5,921 nt of DNA from Nitrospirota bacterium (GCA_013152195.1 JAADGU010000092.1:1-5921); one strand, 5' to 3'; shown: positions 1-5,413, counted from the first letter of the stretch. The notes: generated by a model from the sequence alone, not told the origin. Translations and numbers: made by a program.

Positions 1-98
1 TGCTATGATCCAAAGATATGTGCCCCTCAGATTCGGTAAATTATAAAATTTGTATGGAGATACTGTCAAGGGAGGGGGCTCAGGGAGGGGAAGAAGAG

Positions 99-272
99 GC
101 GAGCAGGCGAGCAAGCTAGCAGGCTGGCAACAAGAAGAGACTAACAGGCGGGCAAGCGAGCAGGCGAGCAAGCTAGCAGGCTGGCAACAAGAAGAGGCTA
201 ACAAGCTGGCAAGATAACAGGCGGGCAAGCGAGCAGGCTAAAAGGGGACAAGGCGGGCAGGCGGGCAGGCTA
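99..272. repeat. Phased GCDR tetranucleotide repeat, left flank of four-helix-bundle gene
   Basis: Read on the plus strand, this segment is built from tetramers in which GC recurs every four bases and the next two bases are always A/G/T then A/G (GCDR). In-phase runs lie at 99-130 (8 tetramers), 148-187 (10), 205-212 (2), 221-240 (5) and 253-272 (5). All six possible tetramers (GCAA, GCAG, GCGA, GCGG, GCTA, GCTG) occur. Some runs are separated by a spacer resembling AAGAAGAGGCTAACAG (132-147, 189-203). A 41-bp exact direct repeat (99-139 and 156-196) and a 24-bp one (142-165 and 215-238) show local duplication. The last tetramer run reaches the stop codon of the four-helix-bundle gene. The same repeat type reappears, in the same orientation, beyond that gene's start. 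Function is unknown. Confidence 0.85.
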
Positions 273-620
273 AAGAGACACTTTTTTATAAAAATTCCAG
301 AGCAATTTTCCAGCTTCTCTACGTATAGCCTCAATCCCTTCGTACTCTTTTTCCGAAAGGTATCCCAGTCTCCTTGAAAAATCAAGCAGATATTCTGCTT
401 CTGCCATTGAGCCAATTGCAATGCTGACAAATCTTGCAAGCTCTTTATCTCCATTTCTGGCATTTCCCTCAACAATATTGGTTGGTATTGAAAGGGCTGC
501 CCTTCTTAACTGAGAAGTAATGCCGTAGATTTCGTCTTTTGGAAACTTCTTTGTGACTTTGTACACTTCAATAGCAAACCTATCAGACTTTTGCCATATG
601 ATTAGATTCTTGTAGTTCAT
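270..620 (-). CDS. Four-helix-bundle protein, 23S rRNA intervening-sequence-protein (S23/IVP) family
   Basis: This 116-residue protein matches the four-helix-bundle family first found inside intervening sequences of 23S rRNA genes and related to the Avd accessory proteins of diversity-generating retroelements. Family landmarks are the N-terminal LIIWQKS (6-12), FPKDEIYGITSQLRRAA (26-42), SIPTNIVEG (44-52), the E60-x2-RF segment and IAIGSMAEAEYLL (68-79), followed by LGYL (85-88). The length is typical. It is predicted to be soluble and may bind nucleic acid, but for stand-alone copies the role is not established. No rRNA sequence or reverse transcriptase is present here, so it is neither in an rRNA intron nor in a visible retroelement. 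The ATG at 620 gives the canonical N-terminus, but no Shine-Dalgarno is seen upstream: the ten bases before it are T/A-rich and then the GCDR repeat begins. Repeats on both sides suggest it is cargo of a repeat-associated cassette (inference). Confidence 0.9.
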   Translation of the reverse strand: MNYKNLIIWQKSDRFAIEVYKVTKKFPKDEIYGITSQLRRAALSIPTNIVEGNARNGDKELARFVSIAIGSMAEAEYLLDFSRRLGYLSEKEYEGIEAIRREAGKLLWNFYKKVSL

Positions 621-633
621 GTTTTTTTAAGAG

Positions 634-695
634 GCTGGCAAGCTGGCAAGCGAGCAGGCGGGCAAGAAGAGGCTAACAGGCTGGCAGGCGGGCTA
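634..695. repeat. Phased GCDR tetranucleotide repeat, right flank of four-helix-bundle gene
   Basis: Two in-phase runs of GC[AGT][AG] tetramers lie at 634-665 (8 tetramers) and 680-695 (4). They are joined by the spacer AAGAAGAGGCTAACAG (664-679), the same spacer seen in the left flank. The segment 645-666 matches 151-172 with a single base difference. Orientation is the same as the left flank (direct, not inverted). The repeat begins about 13 bp upstream of the four-helix-bundle start codon. Confidence 0.85.
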
Positions 696-741
696 ATTTT
701 AAAAGCAGCCTGTCCCCCTTTTATTTCTTGTTACTTATAAC

Positions 742-1878
742 TCAGGACCTTGCTCCGGCACTGCATATGCCTTTTACACCTCTTACTGCACTGCTCATAC
801 CAGGGGGGAAGTCGGCAACTGCTTCGATCTTTTCCCAGTTGTCTCTAAACCATTCAATGTTTCTCTGAAAACCCTCTTCAAAATCAACAACAGGCTCATA
901 TCCTATCAGCTGTCTGGCCTTGTCTATTGATGCCAGGAGTCTCGGTTTTGTGTCCCATTTCCGGCGTTCCTTAAAAACAACATCAGCTTTATTGTCAGTC
1001 GCTTCATTAACCTTTGTAATCAGATCCCTAATCTTAAGCTCTTTTCCAGAGGCAAGATTGAAATTCTCCCCTACTGCAGTTGAATAAAAAGCGGCTTTTA
1101 TCAAACCCTGCACAAGGTCTAACACATAAGTAAAATCCCTGGTTTCTTCTCCCGTTCCTGTCACAGGAAGAGAATAGCCCTTCATGGCCCAATAAATAAA
1201 GTTAGGGATAACATTCCTGTACTGCCCGGGCACTTCTCCGGGACCATACGAATTAAAAAAACGGCAGTTTACAGTAGGCAAGCCGTAGTGATGGTTATAA
1301 AAATTACAATACATCTCTCCTGTCATCTTGTTTATCTGGTACGGAGTTGTAAGATGCATGGAGATGAATTCTTCCTTTATGGGAAGTTCGGGGTATGCTC
1401 CATAGATAGCGCAACCACTTGAAGCGTATATGAATTTTTCCAGACCGGATATCTTTGAGTATTCCAGCAGCTTTATCTGTCCGATTACATCCACCTCTGC
1501 CGATGTTTCAGAATAGTCAATAGAGTTCTGGTTGGCAAAAAAAGCAGCTAAATGAAAAACAATGCTTGGCTCCTCCTTAAAAACCCTTTTTAAATCCACG
1601 TCACTTCGCACATCTCCAAGCACAAACATAACGTTAGGCAGGGGTGTGATATTCCATGGGTCTCTCGTCTTTATAGCTGAGAGATTATCCAGAACCAGTA
1701 CCTTACCGTTATCACCGACCAGCCCTGAAAGTGCAATAACAAGATTGCTTCCGATGGCCCCAGCACCACCAGTCACCAGGACAGTCCTTCCTGAATAGTA
1801 ATCTGCAACCTCATCCACAAGATACGCCCTGTCTAAATAATCATCCACAAGCGCAATTCTTTTTTCATGAACATCCAC
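742..1878 (-). CDS. NAD-dependent epimerase/dehydratase, extended SDR, acting on a nucleotide sugar
   Basis: This 378-residue protein is an extended short-chain dehydrogenase/reductase of the UDP-glucose 4-epimerase / dTDP-glucose dehydratase / UDP-glucuronate decarboxylase group. The Rossmann nucleotide-binding motif TGGAGAIG is at 36-43, the acidic end of beta-2 at D64, and HLAAFFANQNS at 109-119. The catalytic set is S153/S154 with Y180-x3-K184. The substrate-side segments RFFNSYGPGE (206-215) and RDFTYVLDLVQGL (247-259) are typical of sugar-nucleotide enzymes. The first 30 residues before the Rossmann strand are longer than in most GalE-like proteins. The start is GTG at 1878, supported by GGGAGG six bases upstream. 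An ATG at 1880 is out of frame. It follows wecB on the same strand after a 232-bp gap, so it may have its own promoter. The exact substrate cannot be set from sequence alone; 4-epimerase, 4,6-dehydratase or decarboxylase remain open. Confidence 0.9.
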   Translation of the reverse strand: MDVHEKRIALVDDYLDRAYLVDEVADYYSGRTVLVTGGAGAIGSNLVIALSGLVGDNGKVLVLDNLSAIKTRDPWNITPLPNVMFVLGDVRSDVDLKRVFKEEPSIVFHLAAFFANQNSIDYSETSAEVDVIGQIKLLEYSKISGLEKFIYASSGCAIYGAYPELPIKEEFISMHLTTPYQINKMTGEMYCNFYNHHYGLPTVNCRFFNSYGPGEVPGQYRNVIPNFIYWAMKGYSLPVTGTGEETRDFTYVLDLVQGLIKAAFYSTAVGENFNLASGKELKIRDLITKVNEATDNKADVVFKERRKWDTKPRLLASIDKARQLIGYEPVVDFEEGFQRNIEWFRDNWEKIEAVADFPPGMSSAVRGVKGICSAGARS

Positions 1879-1884
1879 ATTAAA

Positions 1885-1890
1885 CCTCCC
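1885..1890 (-). promoter_or_regulatory. Ribosome binding site deciding the GTG start of the SDR gene
   Basis: GGGAGG on the minus strand ends six bases before GTG at 1878. The nearby ATG (1878-1880) is in another frame and does not give the SDR protein, so the GTG is the best start. Confidence 0.7.
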
Positions 1891-1976
1891 CGTTCAATGT
1901 TTTGCTATATTTTAGTGAACTATCCTGCAGCAGAAACTACAGGACGTTTGAGAATTGCATATTTTTCAGGTATCAT

Positions 1977-2028
1977 TCATTCCCGCCTGTTCGGGATCAG
2001 AAGAAAGATTCCGGACGAGCCAGAATGA
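1977..2028. repeat. Intergenic imperfect inverted repeat (CATTCCCGCC...GAATGA type)
   Basis: The 22-base arms 1977-1998 and 2007-2028 are inverted copies matching at 16 of 22 positions, with a purine-rich loop AGAAGAAA between them. The arms end in TCATTC / GAATGA, the style of short dispersed hairpin repeats common between genes of environmental bacteria. Two further small hairpins lie in the same 232-bp gap: 1923-1930 with 1937-1944, and TGCGG/CCGCA at 2042-2057. None is followed by a T-run on the minus strand, so I do not call a terminator. Confidence 0.55.
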
Positions 2029-2062
2029 CAGAAATATGAACTGCGGCAGAGACCGCAACATA

Positions 2063-2110
2063 TATTACATTTAATACATTATTATAATACTATAATATTT
2101 GATTATAATG
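2063..2110 (-). promoter_or_regulatory. AT-rich tract, possible promoter region for the SDR gene
   Basis: This stretch just downstream of the wecB stop is almost pure A/T and contains TATAAT on the minus strand at 2081-2086 and 2102-2107. No convincing -35 hexamer at proper spacing was found. It is the only candidate promoter region between wecB and the SDR gene, and the call is weak. Confidence 0.2.
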
Positions 2111-3238
2111 CTACCTTTTTGCTGAAAGGAGTATCTGCACAATTCTTTCAGCAGCCCTTCCGTCTCCGTATGGACTGACAGCAACAGCCATCTCTTCATA
2201 GGCACAGGTGTCCCGCAGCAAACGCTCGGTTTCTTCCACAATCCTGTCTGCATAAGGTCCCACCAGCTTCGCAGTCCCCGCCTCAACACCCTCCGGCCGT
2301 TCGGTTTCAACCCGCATAACCAGAACCGGTTTCCCCAGCGTGGGGGCCTCCTCCTGGATACCGCCTGAGTCAGTCAGTATGATTGAGGCCGAGTTCATTA
2401 AATGTGCCATGGCATCATACTCGACCGGCTCTATAAGCAACACCCTCTCCACCCCCTGCAGAATCCTGGTTACCGGTTCCTGAACATTGGGGTTCAAATG
2501 CACAGGATACACAATAACAATATCCGGGTTACGTTCAACCAGTTTTTTCAAACCATGGCATATACTCTCAAAGCTTTCTCCAAAATTCTCCCGTCTGTGT
2601 GCAGTAACAAGAATCATCCTGCGTTTCCTGCTATTTCCGTTAACACCTGCCCTCGATAATATCTCTGTAACAATTTGCGGCATCGACTTCTGCAGTATCA
2701 TATTCAGGGCATCTATCACCGTGTTGCCCGTCACAAAAATACTCTCTTCAGGAACGTGTTCTCTGAGCAGGGCATCTTTGGCATTTTCTGTTGGAGCAAA
2801 ATGGAAGCGGGTAAATACAGAGGTAATTCTCCGGTTCATCTCTTCCGGAAAGGGAGAGTATAAATTATTCGAACGCAGTCCTGCCTCTACATGTCCCACC
2901 GGAATCTTACTGTAAAAGGCTGCCATTGCAGCAGCCATGACCGTTGTAGTATCACCCTGAATCAGCACTATATCAGGTCTTTCTTTTTTAAAAACCCTGT
3001 CAAGTCCGCTGACAACCCTGCCTGTCAGTTCTGCCAGTGTCTGATCCGGTTTCATAAGGTCAAGATCAATGTCAGGCACGATATCAAAGAGGGACAGTAC
3101 CTGGTCGAGCATCTGGCGATGCTGGGCCGTAACACAAACCCTGACCTGAACATCCGGGGTTTGCTGTAATTCCAGAATTACAGGGGCCAGTTTGATTGCT
3201 TCAGGGCGGGTACCAAATACGGCAAGCATTTTTTTCAT
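2111..3238 (-). CDS. wecB: UDP-N-acetylglucosamine 2-epimerase (non-hydrolysing)
   Basis: This 375-residue cytosolic enzyme is of the WecB/MnaA family, which interconverts UDP-GlcNAc and UDP-ManNAc for cell-envelope glycans. The fold is GT-B-like. Conserved blocks in order are GTRPEAIKLAPV (9-20), QHRQMLDQ (39-46), QGDTTTVMAAAMAAFY (94-109), GHVEAGLRS (115-123), PFPEEMNRR (129-137), TGNTVIDAL (170-178), TAHRRENFG (212-220), YPVHLNPNV (244-252) and LTDSGGIQEEAPTLGKPVL (288-306). D96, E118, E132 and H214 line up, one residue offset, with the catalytic residues known in the E. coli enzyme (D95, E117, E131, H213). The usual MRDTTERPE segment reads MRVETERPE here. Length is normal. The ATG overlaps the upstream glycosyltransferase stop by 4 bp (ATGA), with AAAGGA just before it, implying translational coupling. 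A WbpI-type epimerase acting on a modified UDP-GlcNAc derivative is a less likely alternative. Confidence 0.94.
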   Translation of the reverse strand: MKKMLAVFGTRPEAIKLAPVILELQQTPDVQVRVCVTAQHRQMLDQVLSLFDIVPDIDLDLMKPDQTLAELTGRVVSGLDRVFKKERPDIVLIQGDTTTVMAAAMAAFYSKIPVGHVEAGLRSNNLYSPFPEEMNRRITSVFTRFHFAPTENAKDALLREHVPEESIFVTGNTVIDALNMILQKSMPQIVTEILSRAGVNGNSRKRRMILVTAHRRENFGESFESICHGLKKLVERNPDIVIVYPVHLNPNVQEPVTRILQGVERVLLIEPVEYDAMAHLMNSASIILTDSGGIQEEAPTLGKPVLVMRVETERPEGVEAGTAKLVGPYADRIVEETERLLRDTCAYEEMAVAVSPYGDGRAAERIVQILLSAKR

Positions 3239-4470
3239 GTTTGTCCTTTCCTCAACGTACTTTTAATACATTGCTCTAATTCTGCAACCGCCTTCTGAAG
3301 AGACATCTCACGGACAACAAATTCCCGTCCCTGCCTTGAAAAATCTGCACAGATATCAGGATTATCTGAAAGAAAAAGAATCTTTTCAGCCAGCAACTCA
3401 GGGTCTTCAGGACCTATACATATACCACATCCGGACTCTTTGATCAACTTCGGGGCATCACCGTCAAGGGGCATGCTTGCAAGTACCGGCCTGGCTGCTG
3501 CCATGAGGCTCAGTATCTTTGACGGGACTACAGGGGTTTTAACCTTGCTATTTAAAGTAACCAACCCCACATCTGAAGAGGCAACTACATATGGATAGAC
3601 TGACTTCGTCTGCATCCCAAGAAACCTGACGTTTTTCAAACCATATTCTTCTACCCTGCTTTTCAGATTCTCTTTCTCTATGCCGTCACCAACAATAAAA
3701 AACTCGATCTCCTCCCTGTCCCTTAAAATCCTTGCCGCCTCAATTACACTCAGGAGCCCCTGAGACATCCCCAAAGTCCCTGCATAGCCAACAACAAATC
3801 TCCCGTTCAGATTGTATCTTCCGGAAAATTCATTATCCCTCGGCAGCGGTCTCATCTCACCCGTATCTATCCAGTTGGGAAGAATCCTGACCTTTTCTTC
3901 ATCGATCCCCTTTACGTCAACAATATGGTTCCTGTTGCCCCCGGAGTGGACTGTAATGAGTGACGACCTCCTATAGCAAAACTTCTCAAGCGTCTCAAGG
4001 AGATATATCAACTGCCTGTTCCTGAGCACCCCCTGGTCTATATAACACTGGGGATGCAGGTCCTGCACCCCCATGATAAACGGAACCCCTCTGAAGAGGT
4101 TCAGCAGCCATCCTGCTACACCCATGAACAAGGGGGGAGAGTATATGAAGACGACATCCGGCTTCTCCGAAAGGAGCCCTCCCAAAAAGGAGGTCAGGGG
4201 AGCGGTCAGGTGTCCGACGGCAAGTTTTATTTTTTGGGGACCAAATACCGGGAAGGCCAGCCGTGTAACTTGAACTCCGCCCATATCCTCCTTCATAAAG
4301 AGCCTGCCCCGGTATTTATCAGGAACCGACTTCAGGTTATACCAGGGAAAGCCCGTAACAACATTTACACTGTGTCCCCTGTCAGCAAGGCCTCTCGCCA
4401 ATTCGTAAAACAGGTTTGCTGCCGTGCCAATTTCGGGGGGGAAATATCTGGAAAGGAGGAGGATTTTCAT
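3235..4470 (-). CDS. Glycosyltransferase family 4, WbuB-like
   Basis: This 411-residue GT-B enzyme most likely transfers an amino sugar from a UDP-sugar to a glycan acceptor at the inner membrane. The N-terminal acceptor domain begins KILLLSRYFPPEIG (2-15) and continues ELARGLADRGHSVNVVTGFP (23-42), the pattern of WbuB-like transferases. A hydrophobic stretch at about 112-135 may help membrane association. The C-terminal donor domain starts near VVGYAGTLG (226-234), with FFIVGDG (257-263), FLGMQ (283-287), VVPSKILSLMAAARPVLAS (314-332) and ESGCGICI (345-352). Length is normal for the family. It overlaps wecB by 4 bp, and pairing with a UDP-ManNAc-making enzyme suggests an N-acetylhexosamine donor (inference). 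The ATG at 4470 gives the canonical start of the fold, yet no good Shine-Dalgarno is seen. The preceding bases are a short A/T stretch and then a repeat unit whose GAGAAAA lies about 13-19 bases upstream. Confidence 0.9.
   Translation of the reverse strand: MKILLLSRYFPPEIGTAANLFYELARGLADRGHSVNVVTGFPWYNLKSVPDKYRGRLFMKEDMGGVQVTRLAFPVFGPQKIKLAVGHLTAPLTSFLGGLLSEKPDVVFIYSPPLFMGVAGWLLNLFRGVPFIMGVQDLHPQCYIDQGVLRNRQLIYLLETLEKFCYRRSSLITVHSGGNRNHIVDVKGIDEEKVRILPNWIDTGEMRPLPRDNEFSGRYNLNGRFVVGYAGTLGMSQGLLSVIEAARILRDREEIEFFIVGDGIEKENLKSRVEEYGLKNVRFLGMQTKSVYPYVVASSDVGLVTLNSKVKTPVVPSKILSLMAAARPVLASMPLDGDAPKLIKESGCGICIGPEDPELLAEKILFLSDNPDICADFSRQGREFVVREMSLQKAVAELEQCIKSTLRKGQT
3244..3249 (-). promoter_or_regulatory. 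Ribosome binding site of wecB inside the glycosyltransferase 3' end
   Basis: AAAGGA on the minus strand ends five bases before the wecB ATG at 3238, within the last codons of the glycosyltransferase. With the ATGA overlap it supports coupled translation of the two genes. Confidence 0.6.
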
Positions 4471-4487
4471 TATACAACCATTTTTTT

Positions 4488-4598
4488 CTCGCTAAGGCGC
4501 TAAGTTCGTTAAAAACTATTAAAAACTACCTTCTACTTCTCGCTAAGGCGCCAAGTTCGCTAAAAGTATAAAAAAGTTTCTTTGCACTGCCTCTTTTT
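4488..4598. repeat. Two left-end fragments of the GxxExxY-associated repeat
   Basis: CTCGCTAAGGCGC followed by a TAAGTTCG or CAAGTTCG segment occurs at 4488 and again at 4539, in the same orientation as the left end of the full unit at 4599. The spacings are 51 and 60 bp. Each copy decays into A-rich sequence after about 26-28 bp, without the right-end sequence. These look like truncated copies. The first begins just 18 bp upstream of the glycosyltransferase start codon. Confidence 0.8.
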
Positions 4599-5064
4599 CT
4601 CGCCAAGGCGCAAGGTTCGCAAAGTTTACAGATTATTTACTATACGGGTTATACCGTTTTTTATTAATTCAACATTGAAATTGATCAATAACCCGAGTTT
4701 TAGTCCCGTTAGTTTCAAGTATGTTAAAAGTTGTTTTTTATGAACAGGCATGATATTTTCAACAGATTTTAATTCGATTATAACCTTGTCCTCTACAATC
4801 AGGTCTGCTCTAAATCCAATATCCATTTTGATACTTTCATATATCACAGGTATTCCAATTTGCCGTTCGCACTTTAGATTATTTTTCAGTAATTCATAAA
4901 ACAATACTTCTTCATAAACAGATTCATATAGCCCCGGTCCAATGGTCTTATGGATTTTAAAACTGTTATTAACAATAACTTTAGATATTTCGTTTTCATT
5001 CATTTTTCTTAGCGTTCCCTGCGCCTCTGCGAGAGTTATTCTCCATCAATCACACTACCTTTTT
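4599..5064. mobile_element. Full-length GxxExxY repeat unit with imperfect terminal inverted repeats
   Basis: The unit runs from CTCGCCAAGGCGC at 4599 to just before the next copy of that motif at 5065 (466 bp). Its right end, TTTCTTAGCG to CTGCGAG (5005-5033), is an imperfect inverted counterpart of the left end. In the better-preserved neighbouring short copy at 5184 the two ends match at 21 of 26 positions as inverted repeats. The GxxExxY gene fills the interior almost exactly, with its stop about 27 bp from the left end and its start directly abutting the right-end repeat. No transposase or recombinase is encoded, so mobility would have to be supplied from elsewhere. The mobile label is inferred from the terminal repeats, the short derivatives and the position inside an operon; no target-site duplication was identified. 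Confidence 0.5.
4626..5003 (-). CDS. GxxExxY protein (PD-(D/E)XK nuclease-like family)
   Basis: This 125-residue protein belongs to the GxxExxY family, named for the motif seen here as GLYESVY (24-30). The family is placed in the PD-(D/E)XK nuclease-like superfamily, and the core is visible: D67 in FRADLIV (64-70), then E77-L-K79 in VIIELKSV (74-81), with Q91-LLTYLK following. LLINFN (105-110) and the conserved C-terminus GITRIVNNL (117-125) complete the family pattern. Length is normal and the putative active site is intact. The biological role of the family is not established. The ATG at 5003 gives the usual N-terminus. No strong Shine-Dalgarno precedes it: AAGAAAA is adjacent, and AGGGA lies further off inside the repeat. 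It is AT-richer than the sugar genes and wholly enclosed by its repeat unit, which sits in the operon between oxidoreductase and glycosyltransferase. This suggests acquisition as cargo (inference). Confidence 0.9.
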   Translation of the reverse strand: MNENEISKVIVNNSFKIHKTIGPGLYESVYEEVLFYELLKNNLKCERQIGIPVIYESIKMDIGFRADLIVEDKVIIELKSVENIMPVHKKQLLTYLKLTGLKLGLLINFNVELIKNGITRIVNNL

Positions 5065-5410
5065 CTCGCCAAGGCGCCACGTTCGCAAAGTTTACAGATT
5101 ATTTACTATACGGGTTATACTGCTTTCTTGGCGGCCTTTGCGCCTCTGCGAGACCCATCTTCCATCTATCACACTACCTTTTTCTCGCTAAGGCGCCAAG
5201 TTCGCAAAGTTTATAGATTATTTACTATACGGGTTATACCGCTTTCTTGGCGGCCTTTGCGCCTTTGCGAGACCCATTTCCCATCTATTACACTACCTTT
5301 TTCTCGCCAAAACGCCAAGTTCGCAAAGTTTATAGATTATTTACTATAAGACTAATACCGCTTTCTTGGCGGCCTTTGCGCCTTTGCGAGACCCATCTTC
5401 CATCAATTAC
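5065..5410. repeat. Three tandem 119-bp units, internally deleted copies of the GxxExxY unit
   Basis: Units begin at 5065, 5184 and 5303, each with a CTCGCCAAGGCGC-like left end, at an exact 119-bp period. Each carries a copy of the last codons and stop region of GxxExxY, joined directly to the right-end motif TTTCTTGGCGGCCTTTGCG (5124, 5243 and 5362). In the first unit 5081-5120 is identical over 40 bp to 4615-4654 of the full unit. Compared with the full unit about 347 bp is missing, nearly all of it the coding region. The two ends of each unit form an imperfect inverted repeat (19-21 of 26 matches), so each can fold into a hairpin. The last unit loses similarity at about 5410, four bases before the stop codon of the oxidoreductase. 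On the minus strand the hairpins are followed by A-runs, so they are not intrinsic terminators for the operon. Confidence 0.88.
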
Positions 5411-5413
5411 CCT

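Larger units (their letters stand above)
240..722. other. Possible cassette boundaries around the four-helix-bundle gene (imperfect inverted ends)
   Basis: The sequence AAAAGGGGACAAGGC (240-254) and the reverse complement of 708-722 (AAAAGGGGGACAGGC) differ only by small indels. They form a near-inverted pair around the gene and its inner repeats. The right end lies inside AAAAGCAGCCTGTCCCC (701-717), which resembles short dispersed motifs I associate with REP-type elements in environmental genomes (recollection, not verified). The sequences are short and purine-rich, so chance similarity is possible, and the outer left repeats (99-239) fall outside this boundary. Confidence 0.3.

Noticed and set aside
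1..60. Possible gene fragment at the left edge
   Set aside because: The plus-strand frame from base 1 closes after 12 codons and shows no recognisable motif, and nothing supports a gene on the other strand.
99..196. CRISPR-like pair of 41-bp direct repeats
   Set aside because: There are only two copies with a 16-bp gap, and the gap belongs to the same tetramer repeat, so this is local duplication.
173..475. Minus-strand 100-residue open frame overlapping the four-helix-bundle gene
   Set aside because: It is an alternative frame of a well-supported gene, and its C-terminal half is just the GCDR repeat translated into a Leu/Cys/Pro-rich tail.
270..620. Diversity-generating retroelement or 23S rRNA intervening sequence, suggested by the four-helix-bundle family
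   Set aside because: No reverse transcriptase, template/variable repeat pair or rRNA sequence is present in the window.
2402..3169. Several plus-strand open frames opposite wecB, and one at 2071-2310 on the minus strand
   Set aside because: They lie inside wecB, which has complete catalytic and family motifs, and they show no recognisable protein pattern.
4054..4503. Plus-strand open frame opposite the glycosyltransferase N-terminus
   Set aside because: It is antisense to a strongly supported gene, with no family features and no ribosome binding site worth noting.
5065..5152. Intrinsic terminator from the repeat hairpins
   Set aside because: On the minus strand the hairpin is followed by an A-run, not a U-run, and on the plus strand the T-run precedes the hairpin.
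5065..5410. CRISPR array
   Set aside because: The 119-bp units are similar along their whole length, so there are no unique spacers. No cas genes are present, and the units match a neighbouring gene unit.
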